Program-made: the position numbers and the translations under genes | From: Glycine soja | Lineage: Eukaryota > Streptophyta > Magnoliopsida > Fabales > Fabaceae | Assembly: GCF_004193775.1 (NCBI RefSeq) | Contig: NC_041006.1 | Coordinates: forward strand, 28,318,513-28,382,512 | Reading direction: 5' to 3' | DNA: 64,000 nt | The notes under the pieces: model-generated | The model's input: the letters and a program-made list of their open reading frames with translations, nothing else | Told to the model about the DNA's origin: nothing | The model's database searches: none | Shown here: piece by piece, positions 23,398-36,018 of the stretch | Layout: each line of letters opens with the position of its first letter | How positions within the stretch are numbered: position 1 is the first letter of the stretch

Positions 23398-24490
23398 ATG
23401 GAAGAAGCGGAAAAGGAGATCTTGGAGACCTTCAGGAAAGTAGAGGTGAACATACCTCTGCTAGATGCCATCAAGCAGATTCCAAGATATGCCAAGTTTC
23501 TAAAGGAGCTGTGCACCCACAAAAGGAAGCTCAAAGGAAATGAAAGGATTAGCATGGGCAGAAATGTGTCAGCATTGATAGGTAAATTTGTTCCTCACAT
23601 TCTTGAGAAATGTAAGGACCCAGGTACTTTCTGTATACCTTGCATTATTGGGAACAATAAAGTTGAGAATGCCATGCTAGATCTAGGAGAATCAGTTAGT
23701 GTCATGCCTCTATCCATTTTCAATTCTTTATCTCTTGGACCTTTGCAATCTACAGATGTGGTGATTAATTTGGCAAATAGAAGTTTTGCTTACCCCGCAG
23801 GTTTCACAGAGGATGTGCTGGTTCGAGTTGGTGATTATTTTTCTTGTTGATTTTGATGTTCTTAATATGGAAGAGGGATTTTCCCATGGTTCAGTTCCAA
23901 TTATTTTAGGTAGGCCATTTATGAAAACAGCCCGAACCAAGATATATGTTTATGCTGGCACATTGTCTATGGAATTTGGTGATATTGTTGTTCATTTTAA
24001 CATTCTTGATGCCATGAAACATCCATCTGAGGATCATTCTATTTTTCGTGCTGAGATAATTGATCGGATTGTTGATGATTATACGTTTGATTTTGACAAT
24101 GTTCTTCATGGTAGGAAACATCCATTTTTATTTTATTTGCATACTTGTCATTCCTTATGCATTGAATCTGAATCTGAGTTTGAATTTGATCCTGTGTCTG
24201 ACTTTTATGCTGAGAATGAATTTGAATTTAAGTCTGGTATTGTACCTCTTGATGTCGATTTTTTAGAGTTAGAATGCACTAACCATGTTGTAGGAAATAC
24301 ATATACTTTTGACTTGCTTTATGAGGTACAGGTTGAGGAACCTTCTTCTTCTCCTACCCTGGTTCCTCCCACTGTTCAGCCACCACCCATACCAGAGTTG
24401 AAGCCCTTACCAGCAAACCTCAAGTATGCTTACTTGGAGGACAAGGAAAAATTTCCAGTGATCATCTCTGCCTCCCTTACTACTGAGTAA
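23398..24490 (+). pseudogene. Gypsy aspartic protease region
   Basis: The frame continues with EAEKEILETFRKVEVNIPLL, ISMGRNVSALIG and a protease-like motif AMLDLGESVSVMPLSIF, where the Athila family usually has DLGASV. The frame shifts near 23,845. IILGRPFMKTARTKI follows in the other frame to a stop at 24,488. Confidence 0.8.
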
Positions 24491-25252
24491 GAGGAGAAGT
24501 TGTTGCTAGTGCTCAAGAAGCACAAGAAGGCCATTGGATGGACTTTAGCAGACATTCCTGGTATTAGCCCATCTACCTACATGCATAGGATACTTTTAGA
24601 GGATGGAGCTAAGCCAGTGAGGCAGCCACAACGGTGACTCAACCCCGTCATTCTAGATGTGGTGAAAAAGGAAGTGACCAAGCTCTTACAAGCTGGAATC
24701 ATCTACCCCGTTTCTGACAGCCAGTGGGTGAGTCTAGTCTAAGTGGTTCCTAAGAAGACAAGCCTCACAGTGATCAAGAATGAAAAGGATGAGCTTATCC
24801 CCATAAGAGTGCAGAACAGCTGGCGAGTCTGCATTGATTATAGGAGGCTGAACCAGGTAACCAGAAAAGATCATTTTCCCCTGCCTTTCATTGATCAAAT
24901 GCTTGAGCACTTGGCAGGTAAGTCTCATTACTGTTTTCTTGATGGTTTTTCTGGTTATTTACAAATTCATATTGCTCTTGAGGATCAAGAAAAAACCACA
25001 TTCACCTATCCCTTTGGCACTTTTTCCTATAGGAGGATGCCCTTTGGCCTATGCAACGCCCCTGGTACCTTCCAGCGGTGTATGCTTAGCATTTTCAATG
25101 ATTTTTTAGAGAGTTGCATAAAGGTGTTTATGGATGATTTTACTGTTTATGGATCCTCTTTTGATACATGTTTAGATAGTCTGGATAGAGTTCTTAGTAG
25201 ATGCATTGAAACTAACCTTGTGCTGAATTTTGAAAATGTCACTTCATGGTAG
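24491..25252 (+). pseudogene. Gypsy reverse transcriptase
   Basis: RT blocks: EVTKLLQAGIIYPVSDSQWV, WRVCIDYRRLNQVTRKDHFP, YCFLDGFSGYLQI, FGTFSYRRMPFGLCNAPGTF, then FMDDFTVYGSSF (the YxDD-equivalent catalytic box). In-frame stops near 24,637 and 24,739 and a shift near 25,245. Confidence 0.88.
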
Positions 25253-26115
25253 AACAAGGTATAGTTTTAGGGCATATAATTTCCAGTAGGGGCATAGAGG
25301 TAGACCCTGCAAAAATAGATGTTATTTCACAATTACCTTACCCCTCTTGCGTGCAAGAGGTTCATTCTTTTCATGGTCATGCAGGGTTTTATAGGCGCTT
25401 TATCAAGGATTTTAGCAAAGTGGCTCTTCCACTATCCAATCTGCTGCAAAAGGAGGTGGAGTTTGATTTTGATGACAGATGCAAAGATGCTTTTGATTGC
25501 CTAAAGTGTGCGGTGACTATCACCCTTATCATTCAGGCACCTGATTGGACAGCCCCATTTGAGCTAATGTGTGATGCATCCAATTATGCATTGGGGGTTG
25601 TCCTTGCTCAAAAGATTGATAAGCTGCCTCGGGTGATCTACTATGCTTCCAGAACTTTGGATGCTGCTCAAGCAAATTACACTACCATAGAGAAGGAGCT
25701 ATTAGTGATAGTTTTTGCTCTTGAAAAATATCATTCATATTTGCTTGGTACTCGTGTTATTGTTTATATTGACCATGCAGTTCTAAAGTACCTATTGAAG
25801 AAGGCTGAATCAAAGCCTAGATTGATCAGGTGGATGCTTTGGCTCCAAGAGTTTTATTTAGAGATCTGTGATCGGAGTGGTGCGCAGAACCTCGTGGCTG
25901 ACCATCTAAGTAGGATTGAGCGTGGGTCTAAGGACTCACCCATTCGGGATGATTTTCCAAATGACCATTTGTACATTCTGTATAGTATTTCTGATTCCTT
26001 CCCCACTCCCTGGTTTGCTAATATTGTGAATTATTTGGTTGCTTCTATTTTTCCTCCCTTAGCATCTAAAGCTCAAAATGATAAAATTAAGAGCGATGTT
26101 AAGCATTATATTTAG
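25246..26115 (+). pseudogene. Gypsy RNase H and connection region
   Basis: [36 protein letters not shown] and the RNase H strand [18 protein letters not shown], then [21 protein letters not shown] chromodomain-less C-terminal part ends near 26,115. Confidence 0.88.
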
Positions 26116-27318
26116 GATGACCCCTATTTGTGGAAGTTGTGCAGTGACTAGGTTATTAGGAGATGCATTGCAGACCATGAGATCGACTCGGTCCTGCAAT
26201 TCTGTCATTCTTCCGCACCAGGTGGCCATCTTGGCTTACAGAGGACAGCTCGCAAGGTGCTTGACTGCGGTTTCTATTGGCCCACCATCTTCAAGGATGC
26301 GTGGAAAATCTATAGCACTTGTGAGCCTTGTCAGAGAGCAGGCGACTCACTTTCATGGAGACAGCAAATGCCTCAATAACCCATGTTGTTCTGTGAGGTA
26401 TTTGATGTCAGGGGTATAGACTTTATGGGGCCTTTCCCTGTCTCTTTTGGTTTTGTTTATATTCTCCTTGCTGTTGATTATGTTTCAAAATGGGTGGAAG
26501 CCAAGCCCACCAGAATTAACGATGCTAAGGTTGTTGTGGATTTTGTTAGATCTAATTTGTTTTGCAAGTTTGGAGTCCCTAGAGCCATCGTTAGTGATCA
26601 AGGCACCCATTTTTGTAATAGATCCATGTATGCCTTGCTCAAAAAGTATGGGGTCGTGCACAGAATTTCCACACCATACCACCCCCAAACTAATGGGCAG
26701 GCTGAGATTTCAAACAGGGAGATAAAAAGGATCTTGGAGAAGATTGTGCAGCCGAACAAAAAGGATTGGAGCACCAGGCTAGACAATGCTCTTTGGGCGC
26801 ATAGGACTGCCTACAAAGCACCCATAGGAATGTCTCCTTATCGGGTTGTCTTTGGCAAGGCATGTAATCTTCCTGTACAGATAAAGCACAAAGCCTATTG
26901 GGCTGTAAAGACCTGCAACTTCTCTATTGATCAGGCTGGAGAGGAAAGGAAGTTGCAACTAAGTGAGCTAGATGAGATTTGGTTAGAAGCCTATGAGAAT
27001 TCCAAATTCTACAAGGAGAAGACCAAGAAGTTCCATGACAGCTTGATAGCTAAGAAGGACTTCGTGGTTGGACAGAAAGTTTTATAGTATAACTCTAGGC
27101 TCGGACTCATGAGTGGTAAGTTGAGATCAAAGTGGATTGGTCCTTTTGTGGGGACTAATGTTTTTCCTTATGGTACAGTTGAGATCAAAAGTGAATCCAC
27201 AGATAATAGCCTCAAGGTCAATGGACACCGGCTGAAACCATTCCTCACAAATCCCTACTTAGTGGATGTAGTGGTGGAGGAGACCTCCTTACTTCACCCT
27301 ACTTCTCTTCCACCATGA
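26116..27318 (+). pseudogene. Gypsy integrase and C-terminal tail
   Basis: A frameshifted H2C2 zinc region (about 26,120-26,380) precedes the integrase core: [49 protein letters not shown] (the D, D and E positions are present). [19 protein letters not shown] follows. A stop near 27,087 separates the tail [10 protein letters not shown]...NGHRLKPFL. Confidence 0.88.
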
Positions 27319-28560
27319 CTTAGGGAGCTTTCTTTTTATGTCTCCTTCTTTACTTTTATTGCACTTGTCCAAATTTATTGATTGGTTTGATTGTTCTTGA
27401 TCTTATGATTGTGCTACATTGAGGACAATGTGTTGTTTAAGTGTGAGGGGGGGGGGAGAGATTGTTCTTTAATTTTGTTGGGTATTCTAGTTTAATTTTA
27501 TTAGGTTTTTTTTCTAGGTTAATTTTGTTATTTTGGTTTTATGTTTTGTGTACAACATTACATGTTCCTCTTTGAATTTTGGGTTATGTACAGGTAATGG
27601 GTAATTGTTTTTGAAATAGGAGTTTCTTGGCATTTTGTGAATTGAAACCCTTGTTTTTCTCTACATGTCAAGTTAGTTTTGAAAGTTCGAATTGGAAGTG
27701 ATAGATTTACCCTTGGTGAGAATTTGAGCCATCATCATCTATTTTATTCGGTGTGTTTTGCCCCATTGATTGCTTGCACAATAGCCTTGGCTTGACTCTT
27801 GTTGATACTTCTTGCTTCACATGCATGTTGGGAGATGATTTAGGCATTTTGTTCTTATAAGCCTCTAGCCAAATGAGCCTACCTTGAATTAATTCCTTTG
27901 ATAGCCCCTTTGAGCCTATGTTTCCCTTTCTTTGTTTTGAAGCTCATTACAAGCCTTAAGTGAAAAACCATGATTTCACCCTACCCTTAAGGAATTTTGG
28001 AGCTTTGGAATTGTTTTGGGAATAAGTGTGAGGGGGGGGAGGGGGGTATGTTTCATTGGATGAAATGTTTTTATTGGCCATGCTTGATGATGTATACATA
28101 TATTGCATAATTTTTGCTTTATTTTTCAAATGCTTTCAATTGCTACTGTCCACGTTAAAAAAAAAATGAAGTTGAATAAATGAGGTCTTGGTTTGAAGAC
28201 TTGGTTGATTTTGTTTTGGGTTTACTTTTTAAAGCTTAATTTGTAATTTTGGTTTTCGGGTTCACTATTTTTTTTTTACTTCCTACTTATTCCCCATTGC
28301 TCCTCTATTCCTTTGGGTTTTAGCTACTATCCCATACTTTCATCTACCTTGTCCTTGGCCTCATTACAACCTTAAAAGACCTTTTGATCCTCATGTGCAT
28401 GTGTTTGTGATGTGGTTGTCAATTTTAGAGTCTTGTCAAGTCTATGTGGTGTTTGTTTTCATGGGTGCTCTGAGAGTAAACAGTAGCCTAGACACTTGAG
28501 AGATAAAGTGCATGTCTTATGAGGCTTTATCACTTTTCATTCTTGAGCTGATTGACTATC
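27319..28560 (+). other. Gypsy 3' non-coding region with two G-rich purine tracts
   Basis: No open frame of note. GTGTGAGGGGGGGGG at about 27,440 and GTGTGAGGGGGGGGA at about 28,026 are near-identical tracts 585 bp apart. No LTR is recognisable before the join with the Mutator fragment. Confidence 0.6.
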
Positions 28561-29192
28561 CGAAAAAACAATCGTGTTATCATTTGTGTTTCATCAACAC
28601 CATAAGGGGGAATCCCACGAGGCGCAACTTGTTTGATCAAATCCTTCAGTTCATCCATGGTACATCCGGTGGGAATGTCAAAGTTTTTGGGATTTTTTCC
28701 TATGAACGAGTAACCTACAAACTCATTTTGGCGTGACATGTTCCACCTCCCATTGTAATATAGCAGGGCATCATGAGTAGGGGTCATAGTAGCTTCAAGT
28801 AAGTTTAAAATACCATCTGGGGTTCTAGCAATGCTACATAATAACTCAATCAGACCAACAAACGAAAATTCATGATTACACATTAACATTGTGTTAACAT
28901 CAGCATCATCTTTCAGTTGCATACATTGAAACCGAAATTGATTACCTGCATACGTGAAAGGCTACCAGTAGTAAATTTCATCCAAAAATTGCTTGTCGGT
29001 TAGCTTAAGGGTATTGTGTATTCTGGTTTTTAACGTTTGAAAATCACACCCGTTAGGTACTCGAATGGGAACTGGAGTGGAAGCTTGGAAGGAAACACCA
29101 CTGTCGTTGTGAACAATGGATCCATTTGGAAAAATAAAACCTAATGTGGAGTTCACAACTGTCTGACTGCTTGTCTCTCCCAAGAATGCCAT
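28561..29192 (-). pseudogene. N-terminal (PB1-like) fragment of a Mutator-associated protein
   Basis: Reads MAFLGETSSQTVVNST, VPIRVPNGCDFQTLKTRIHN, LTDKQFLDEIYYW, then a stop. It continues in the same frame with YAGNQFRFQ, LKDDADVNTMLMCNHEFSFV and MDELKDLIKQVAPRGIPPYG, ending at RLFFR. This is the N-terminal module seen in legume MULE transposase ORFs. One nonsense codon (about 28,958) and loss of everything after RLFFR, exactly where the Gypsy sequence begins, mark it as debris. Confidence 0.7.
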
Positions 29193-29602
29193 AGTTTTTT
29201 GTAAGACTTGGGTTGATACTGAAACTTGTGCTTTCTTACGAGGTTAGGTTGTGCCATATATATAGATGAGTTTTAAAATTAGAGCTGCATTTTTTAAAGA
29301 TTGAAAATACGCATGCACATGCTTTCTGTATGTGTTGTCAACTACACGAATGACATGACATGCTTTAGCTTGCATCAGATCTGCATGTGTAGTCATGTTG
29401 TGCAGGGTCCTTTCACGCGCTTTATGTTAATGCAGACAACAATTTATCAAACACGGTTTTCCACAATGTGTAGTCAAGTCAGACAACGATATATCATACA
29501 TGCTTTTTTAGAATTAAGTAATAATTTTGTTGTGGACGTAACAAATAAATTACATGTTCAAAATGATCAGACATTTATAAATTACATGTTCAATCATCAT
29601 TT
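29193..29602. other. Spacer between two Mutator-derived segments
   Basis: AT-rich, no gene seen. A 107-codon plus-strand frame has no recognisable domain. Confidence 0.5.
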
Positions 29603-32553
29603 AAGTCAACATAGTCTCTCTTGAACATCATGAAGCTCTTGTAATGCTGTATTCTGCTAATATATGGATTTGGCCATGACTTCGCCTGCGGATGACAATT
29701 GCTAGACCATAACAATGATACAGGCGGTAAGGGACAACGTTCTTTTAAATAAACCTGTTGTGTATGCGAAAAAAATGTTAACTCAATCCTACAAAAGTCA
29801 TTGCATAATCATAAAAAAAACACTTCATATCTACAATGTACCTCAACAAAATGATTGTCATACACATGACCGATACAAATTATACGATGCAATGAAGAAT
29901 TTGTTAGCGGTTGACTTTTAAGGGGAAAGAATGTCATGCTTTGTTGTTTAGACAAGGATATAACGATTACGTTATACCTTGATGCAATGACATGTCCCAT
30001 GTCCGTTATATCCATCCACTTATCCGTTGTCACCTGAATAAAACAAATATACACGTCAAACTTAATTTCAAACTAAAGTCTTAAAAATCAAATTCATAAA
30101 TTGCATACCTTGGTTAACCCATCAACAAGTAGTGACATCCTTAATTCCTCAAATCTCTCCGTGCCACCAAAGAGCTTGACATAGTCTTCTGAGAAATTGG
30201 CAAGTTCTTTAAGCAGATGGTTGCGGACCACCGACCAAGAGTCTTGACCCATACCTAATAAACCGGCAACCGACCGATATCCACAGTTACCATCACCTTT
30301 GACATCAAAAATCTTATCAATGAAGTTGTGCATAAATGGCTGAAACTGGTCCAACATGGGCATCATCGTTCTTCGAATCGGTTGCTCAGAGGATGATGCA
30401 GTACATCTCACGGACGAATTGCTATTTTGTTGTGATTCAAAGGCATCTACATACTCCCAGTAAGATGGATCGCGCTTTGTTGACCTTGGGTTCCTACTCG
30501 TAGTTTTCTTTGGTGCCCCCTTTGTGTTAACCTTTGCTGGAGGAGGACACATCGAATTCTGATCAGGGTGTGCAATTTCCCAAAGTTTACTTCTTAAAGT
30601 AAACTTGCCACAAACATCAAGTTCTTCGAATTTTTGGTATATTGTTTCCATTACGTCCTTGATGCCCACCTCGAGCTCAGATAACCCTTGGTCTGAAAAA
30701 CTGAGTCTCCTCCAGAACATATGAATTGAATCTAGTGGGATGCAACCACCAACATATTTGGATAGCTCACAAGCACAAGGAAGACCAAGCGTGGTTCTCA
30801 CCATGCAACCACAACTTGAGGGATTCTTGCCAGCATAGTGAACACGCTCAAATTCAGCAGCAATCTGATTTAAAGCATACCTTGAAACCATTCCAAGCAG
30901 CCTCTTGTATAAGGTTTTTTGGAACACATGTCCAACGACATGTGTACTTGTTTCAAATGATGCTTTAATCTGTGTGTGCTGGAACGTCATCATGTTGTCC
31001 ACGGCATCCCACACACTGCATAAGTCTCCAATGCTATTTTGTAACAGTCTTTTTAAAGACGAGTGAACAGATTCAACCCTACATTTCAAATACACAAATG
31101 AAAATAAACATATACAATAATACAATTCCATAAATTTTTCAACGTTAATAGAAATAGTTCAACAATTTCATACCTGTTTGTTGTTGTGTTTCCTAAGTGC
31201 ATCACCTTATTAGTCCAGGCGGAAACAAATTTTTCCTTGTGTGGTATTATCCATGTTTCCTTGACATAGTCAACAAATATTGGCCAAGGTGCGCAAGCTA
31301 CTTCGAACTTCTTCAGGCATTCATCAAACTGTTATTCTGAAGGACAATCAGTCAGAGATCCCCAGCAAACCATGACATAATCCCAAGCATTTTTTTGTGC
31401 AATTAGTGATTTACATTTAGCCTTCACATTCTTGTTTATGTGAAAGATGCACAACAAATTTGTGCATTCAGGGAATACATCTTTCACTGCATTCATCAAT
31501 GCTTGGTCTCTGTCAGTGACAATAACTCCAGGGAGGGCATCACGCTTTAAAAAAAGGCCTCGGAAGTGTTGTAAAGCCCATACCAAATTATTAATGCGTT
31601 CACCCTCCACATATGCAAAACCGGCAGAGAATGTCATCCCAGTCGGTGTCATCCCAACAAAATCGAGCAATGGGAGTCTATACCGGTTCGTTTTGTAGGT
31701 GTTGTCTATCAAAAACACCAAATTGCATGCGTTGACTAACTTCACTGAATCAGAGTGACACCAAAAGATATCACAAACCACGTCTTCATCCTTTATTTTG
31801 TGCCAATAAATATATTGATCACGTTCAAGAAGCTTCATCAGATGTTGCATTTCAAGATCGCTTCCTCTTATGGTAGAACGGAATGCACTTCTTGCATTGT
31901 ATATCTGTTTAATAGTCGTATAGCTATTGGCATTGTGTTCCTTCAGAGTTAGCAGAATGCTTCTTGGCTTCACCATGGACTTCGTCATATCAGCAATAAG
32001 TGTTTTTTTAGATTTAGTCAATCGCCCCGCATATGAATGTCCAACTAATGACTTGGCCAATTCATGATTATGCACTCCACAAATCAACTTCACCATCCAG
32101 CCTTCTCCTCCAGCCACTGGCTTGCAACGAAGCTTGAAGGGACACCCACATTTCCTAGTCCCAGTGTCTCTTCTGATAAATTCTTTTTTCCTACACTTAT
32201 ACTCGCCACTCCTTTCACAGCCAATTAACACAAACGTACTCCTTCCTCTACTACCTGTGTTTGTGTCTGACCTTAAAATCACCGCCACAAATCCGTTTTC
32301 ATGAGCCACGGATCGAGCCCACCGCAAAACATCCTCTCGGCACTCAAACACCTACAAAATCCACATAATTTAAGTTTTCTACCAGTATTCATTTTATTAA
32401 ATATGTGACAAGCATTAACATTATAATCTGAGAAGTCTTGAACGCATCCGAACAATCAACATGTGGTTCATTCGCACCACATGATTCTGCATTTTCATAA
32501 TCCATATCCGCTCGTTCAGACATTATTTCATACATCCACTCATCTTCATCCAT
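29603..32553 (-). pseudogene. Mutator transposase with C-terminal OTU cysteine-protease domain
   Basis: Exon 1 starts MDEDEWMYEIMSERADMDYE at 32,553. The next exon begins at 32,351 with a FAR1-type DNA-binding domain (VLRWARSVAHENGF, RKCGCPFKLR, VHNHELAKSLVGH). The MULE DDE region follows (FLIDNTYKTNRYRLPLLDF, GVIVTDRDQALMNAV, CIFHINKNV). A SWIM-like finger reads CGCMVRTTLGLPCACEL, with Cys where canonical SWIM has His. The OTU domain has GDGNCGYRSVAGLLG (catalytic Cys, about 30,290) and, in the next exon, VIASRYNVIV and YDNHFVEV (catalytic His, about 29,840). The tail ends MMFKRDYVDLNDD near 29,603. An in-frame TAA at about 31,332, probably a former CAA, interrupts the transposase, and exon 1 lacks a GT donor. 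OTU-bearing MULEs are common in legumes; the protease role there is unproven. Confidence 0.85.
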
Positions 32554-33090
32554 CTAACCAAATCAAACAAAAAATGACCATACAAAAAAATTAGTAATTT
32601 AAAATAAAAAAGGAAAATAAATGAAAAAACAGATGCAAAAATGCAAAAACAGATGCAAATACCAAAAATAATACACTTACGGATCAAGTTGATCCGGAAC
32701 TTACGGATCAACTTGATCCGGAAGGATGTTACGGATCAACTTGATTCGTAGCTTACGGATCAAGTTGATCCGGAAGCCATCCGTACGTCCGCGACGAATA
32801 GACGCCATCGGCGTACCATGTTTGCCGCCACCGACCACCGCAAAGCTTGACGCTGGAAACTTCACCTTCACCGCTGCACTCAACCTTGCTACCCCCACGA
32901 ACCAGAGACAATGCCGCAGGAAAAAGTGGAAAACGAGAAGAAAGCTTTTTAAAAATGGAGTAAGAAGCTGTTCTGGAAAAGAAATGTCATTTTTAAGGAA
33001 GAAAGGTGATAGGGGTAATTTTGGCATTTCAAATTTTTGCTGGGTGCACCAGCAAAAATACTGAGTGCACCTAGCAACACTCTTTTCCCT
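32554..33090. other. Mutator 5' non-coding / terminal region
   Basis: Upstream of the transposase start. It contains the palindrome cluster at 32,681-32,771, a GC-richer segment (32,780-32,940) and a repeated GTGCACC motif (GGGTGCACCAGCAAAAATA and GAGTGCACCTAGCAACACT, 33,037-33,083) that may be the element terminus. No inverted partner was found on the left, consistent with loss of the other end. Confidence 0.45.
32681..32771. repeat. Four GGATCAA(G/C)TTGATCC palindromes
   Basis: Near-perfect 15-bp palindromes at 32,681-32,695, 32,705-32,719, 32,733-32,747 (one base off) and 32,757-32,771, each preceded by TTAC. The pattern suggests binding sites for a dimeric protein, possibly the element's transposase; that is inference. 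Confidence 0.9.
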
Positions 33091-35639
33091 ATGGCGTAGC
33101 TAGTTCTTCTAGGAAGATCTTGTCATCTGGTTGATATTAACGGAGGACGTAGAGACTTTCTTTTCAGTCTTAGAGAAGATTCTTGAGAATTGTGGATGTC
33201 CAAGTGCATAGAGTTAAACTAAGCCTAATGCAGTTTGAGTTAGAAAATTATTGAGGTAACTTTAGATAAATAAATAAGCATATTAACTCGTACATATTTC
33301 AGGTATTTATTGACATAATTAGATTTTCAAAATTGTAAATGTTAATAATTTTGGCATTTATTTTGACCTCCCACCCCCCTTTTCTACTAATTTGGTCCTA
33401 CTGATCTTTTTAGTTTTTTTTTTTTGAAGAAAAACTTTTTAGTTACTATTCTTTTAATTGAAAGGTTTACCAATGTTTTCATTCACTAACACTATTAAAA
33501 GAAAATGCCGATTAATATAAATATTTGCCAAGAATATTCTGACGTGTTTTGTGTCAATAGAACAATGATGTATCATTTTATTGTTTTACCTTTCTAATAT
33601 TAAAGCGTCATTTTATATATATAAACTCTTTTACCGCATGGATTATGATATATCAGTGTAAAATTGAAATATCTAGAAATTGTCTTAAAAATACCTTTTT
33701 TTTTAAAAAAAAAAATTGTCCTTATAAAATTATTTTTTAAATGGACTTTATAATTTTTATTTTTTTAACTTTGGTCCTGGTTATTTTGTTTTAATTCTTA
33801 CAACATATATCATTCTTTTTGTTTTAGTCATGTAATATTTGTTCATTTTAAATTATTCAGTTTAAAAATATTTAATAGAGTCTAAAAGCAAACTTTATTT
33901 CTTGACTATGTCTGCTTTGTTCCTACTTTTATGGCTTTAGAATGTGTTTATGCTATTGGCTTCTATTTGGTGCTATGTCATGATTGATTTTTAGGAGTAT
34001 TCTCTAAAACCTTAGATCCTCTTTGGCTCTGTTACTTTTATTAATTTTCTCCCAAAATTCTCTATTTCTAAACAAAAAAAATGAGACCAAGAGTCACCTA
34101 TTTGCTGTTATTTTTTTATTTGAACTCAGTAAGTTAGGCCCATATATGCAATGATAAAGTCTTTTTTAGTTACTCTTAGAGTCCTTTTTTCTTTTATTTC
34201 TTCCTTCTAGATTGTAATGATGCAATTTAGTTATTTGGATGTCACTAGTAATGATAATCCAATTAGAACTATTGAGAATACAAGTAAAATAGAAAAGTTC
34301 ATTGGAGGGAATAATCTATATTCTATACTTCCTGAGAAATTTGAGCTAAAAGCACACGGTACATCTTTTAGTTCCTTAATTTAATGACAATTATTTTTTC
34401 ATATTTAAAATTTTATATCATTGAGAATAATAGAGAGGTATATCATATCATAATTATACAAATTAAAGAAGAGTTCTTTAAAATGAGAAGATAAAAAATC
34501 TATCACTTTTATGATGAATGTTGTTGTCCGGTGTAGTTAACTATATTTTTAATCATTTTTTCCTTCCTTGGTTTTAAAAGTATGTGGATGCTGTCGGGGA
34601 TGTCTTAATTAATGGTGTCAGAACTTTGCCTCAAAATAAATTGCTTCTGGAGGTATGTCTTGTAATATGTCTTATGTAATAGGTCTTTGTAATCCATCCA
34701 GAGTTATTGGAAATTTTTCTCCAAATGGTATGTGTTAAAGTTATTTAGTCAAGTTTTGCTTTTTTTTTTTTTATTTGGTCCAGCAATCATATAGAGGAAT
34801 GAAAACATATTGAACGGGTTAGTTTGACAATTATTGGTCCTATTCTTGTTGTCTTTGCCACCCTATCCAATTACAGTTGGAAATGGCGGTAATTTGAAGA
34901 ACTATTTTCTTTTTGGAGCCGCAAATACATATTGGGGGACATCTAGATCCATTCATGGGTCAGGTATAAAATATTGAATTATGCTTCGCGGGATATAGTA
35001 TTAATTATTTGTGAGACATGTTTAAGTTTAACTATAGTAGTGTCAAAAGTGTAATCAATAACTGTATACAATATTTACATTCATTTATTTTTAATTACTT
35101 GTAAAATAAAATTAACTATACAATTAAATATTTTAATAATATTATGATATATATACTATTAAACACTTTTAATATTTAATCATTAGAGTCACATACATGA
35201 ATTGGTAATTGTATACAAACATTTATTTATTCTTAACTATTTGTAAGACAAAGTTAATTGTCACTAGACATTTTATTCATAATATTGTATGTTATAATCT
35301 ATAGGTGGATAATATTGGAACAAATGAAGCAAAAGAAAATGGTAGCACTAATGAACAAGCTATATGGCCAACAAGGTTGGCTACATTTTTCGAGACACTA
35401 TATTGTAGCTTGTTGAATTATTTTTCATGTTGGGAATTATTTAATTTTTTACTTCCTAGTTTCTTGTTTTCTTTTATTGTTTTGATTTGAAAGGTAATTG
35501 AATATGATATTCATAGATAAATTGAATATGAAATTGAATACAATCATGATACTTATGTGAATCCATTTACATATTTGAGGAAGTTTAAATATATAAATGC
35601 ATATGCATTATAAAAAAACAATGTATATTGACAAAGCTC
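33091..35639. other. Unassigned AT-rich region with weak exon-like segments
   Basis: Three plus-strand segments are open and bounded by splice-like signals: 34,211-34,358; 34,581-34,652 (reads VDAVGDVLINGVRTLPQNKL, donor GTATGT); and 35,305-35,490 (VDNIGTNEAKENGSTNEQAI, then WPTRLATFFE). Phases do not all agree and I recognise no family. They could be fragments of one gene or chance frames. The rest is low-complexity A/T sequence. Confidence 0.3.
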
Positions 35640-36018
35640 TAAGATATTATTTTCATTATTTTTTTAAAAAAATTATATTTTAAGATGGTTCTTTAAAAAA
35701 TCGTCTTAAAAGGGTACCATTCTAAGACAGTTTTAGAAGGGTACCCTTCTAAGACCTTCTAAGACGGTTCTTATATAACAACCGTCTTAGAAGAATATCC
35801 CTCTAAGACGGTTCTCTGAATAATTGTCTTAGAAGAGTACTCTTCTAAGAGGGTTTTTAGTTAAAAATCATCTTAGAATGATATTCATTTTTAAGACGGT
35901 TTTTCTTGAAACTGTCGTTGAAAATCTTAACTTTCAAAGACGTTGGCTACAAAGATGGTTCAAAACCATCTTTGAATGTCTTATACAACCGTTGTTGTAT
36001 GTGCGTTTTGTACTAGTG
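35640..36018. mobile_element. Right terminus of a CACTA-type element (CTAAGACGGTT family)
   Basis: Repeated hairpin units of the form TCTTAGA.GG...CTAAGACGGTT fill the segment, and it ends GTTTTGTACTAGTG, the inverse of CACTAGTACAAAAC. Subterminal repeats plus a CACTA end identify a CACTA terminus. The left end was not found, so the element is partial or its body is the unassigned region to the left. Confidence 0.65.

Larger units (their letters stand above)
22139..28560 (+). mobile_element. Athila-like Gypsy LTR retrotransposon, both ends missing, heavily mutated
   Basis: Plus-strand gag, protease, RT, RNase H and integrase occur in Gypsy order. No LTR is identifiable on either side. The left end is cut by the Copia LTR at 22,138 and the right end joins a Mutator fragment at about 28,560. 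G-runs after integrase (27,445-27,460 and 28,030-28,046) are the purine tracts typical of the Athila/Calypso/Diaspora branch. Multiple stops and frame shifts show it is dead. Confidence 0.85.

Noticed and set aside
27440..28050. G-runs considered as quadruplex or assembly artefact
   Set aside because: They occur at the expected purine-tract positions of Athila-type Gypsy elements.
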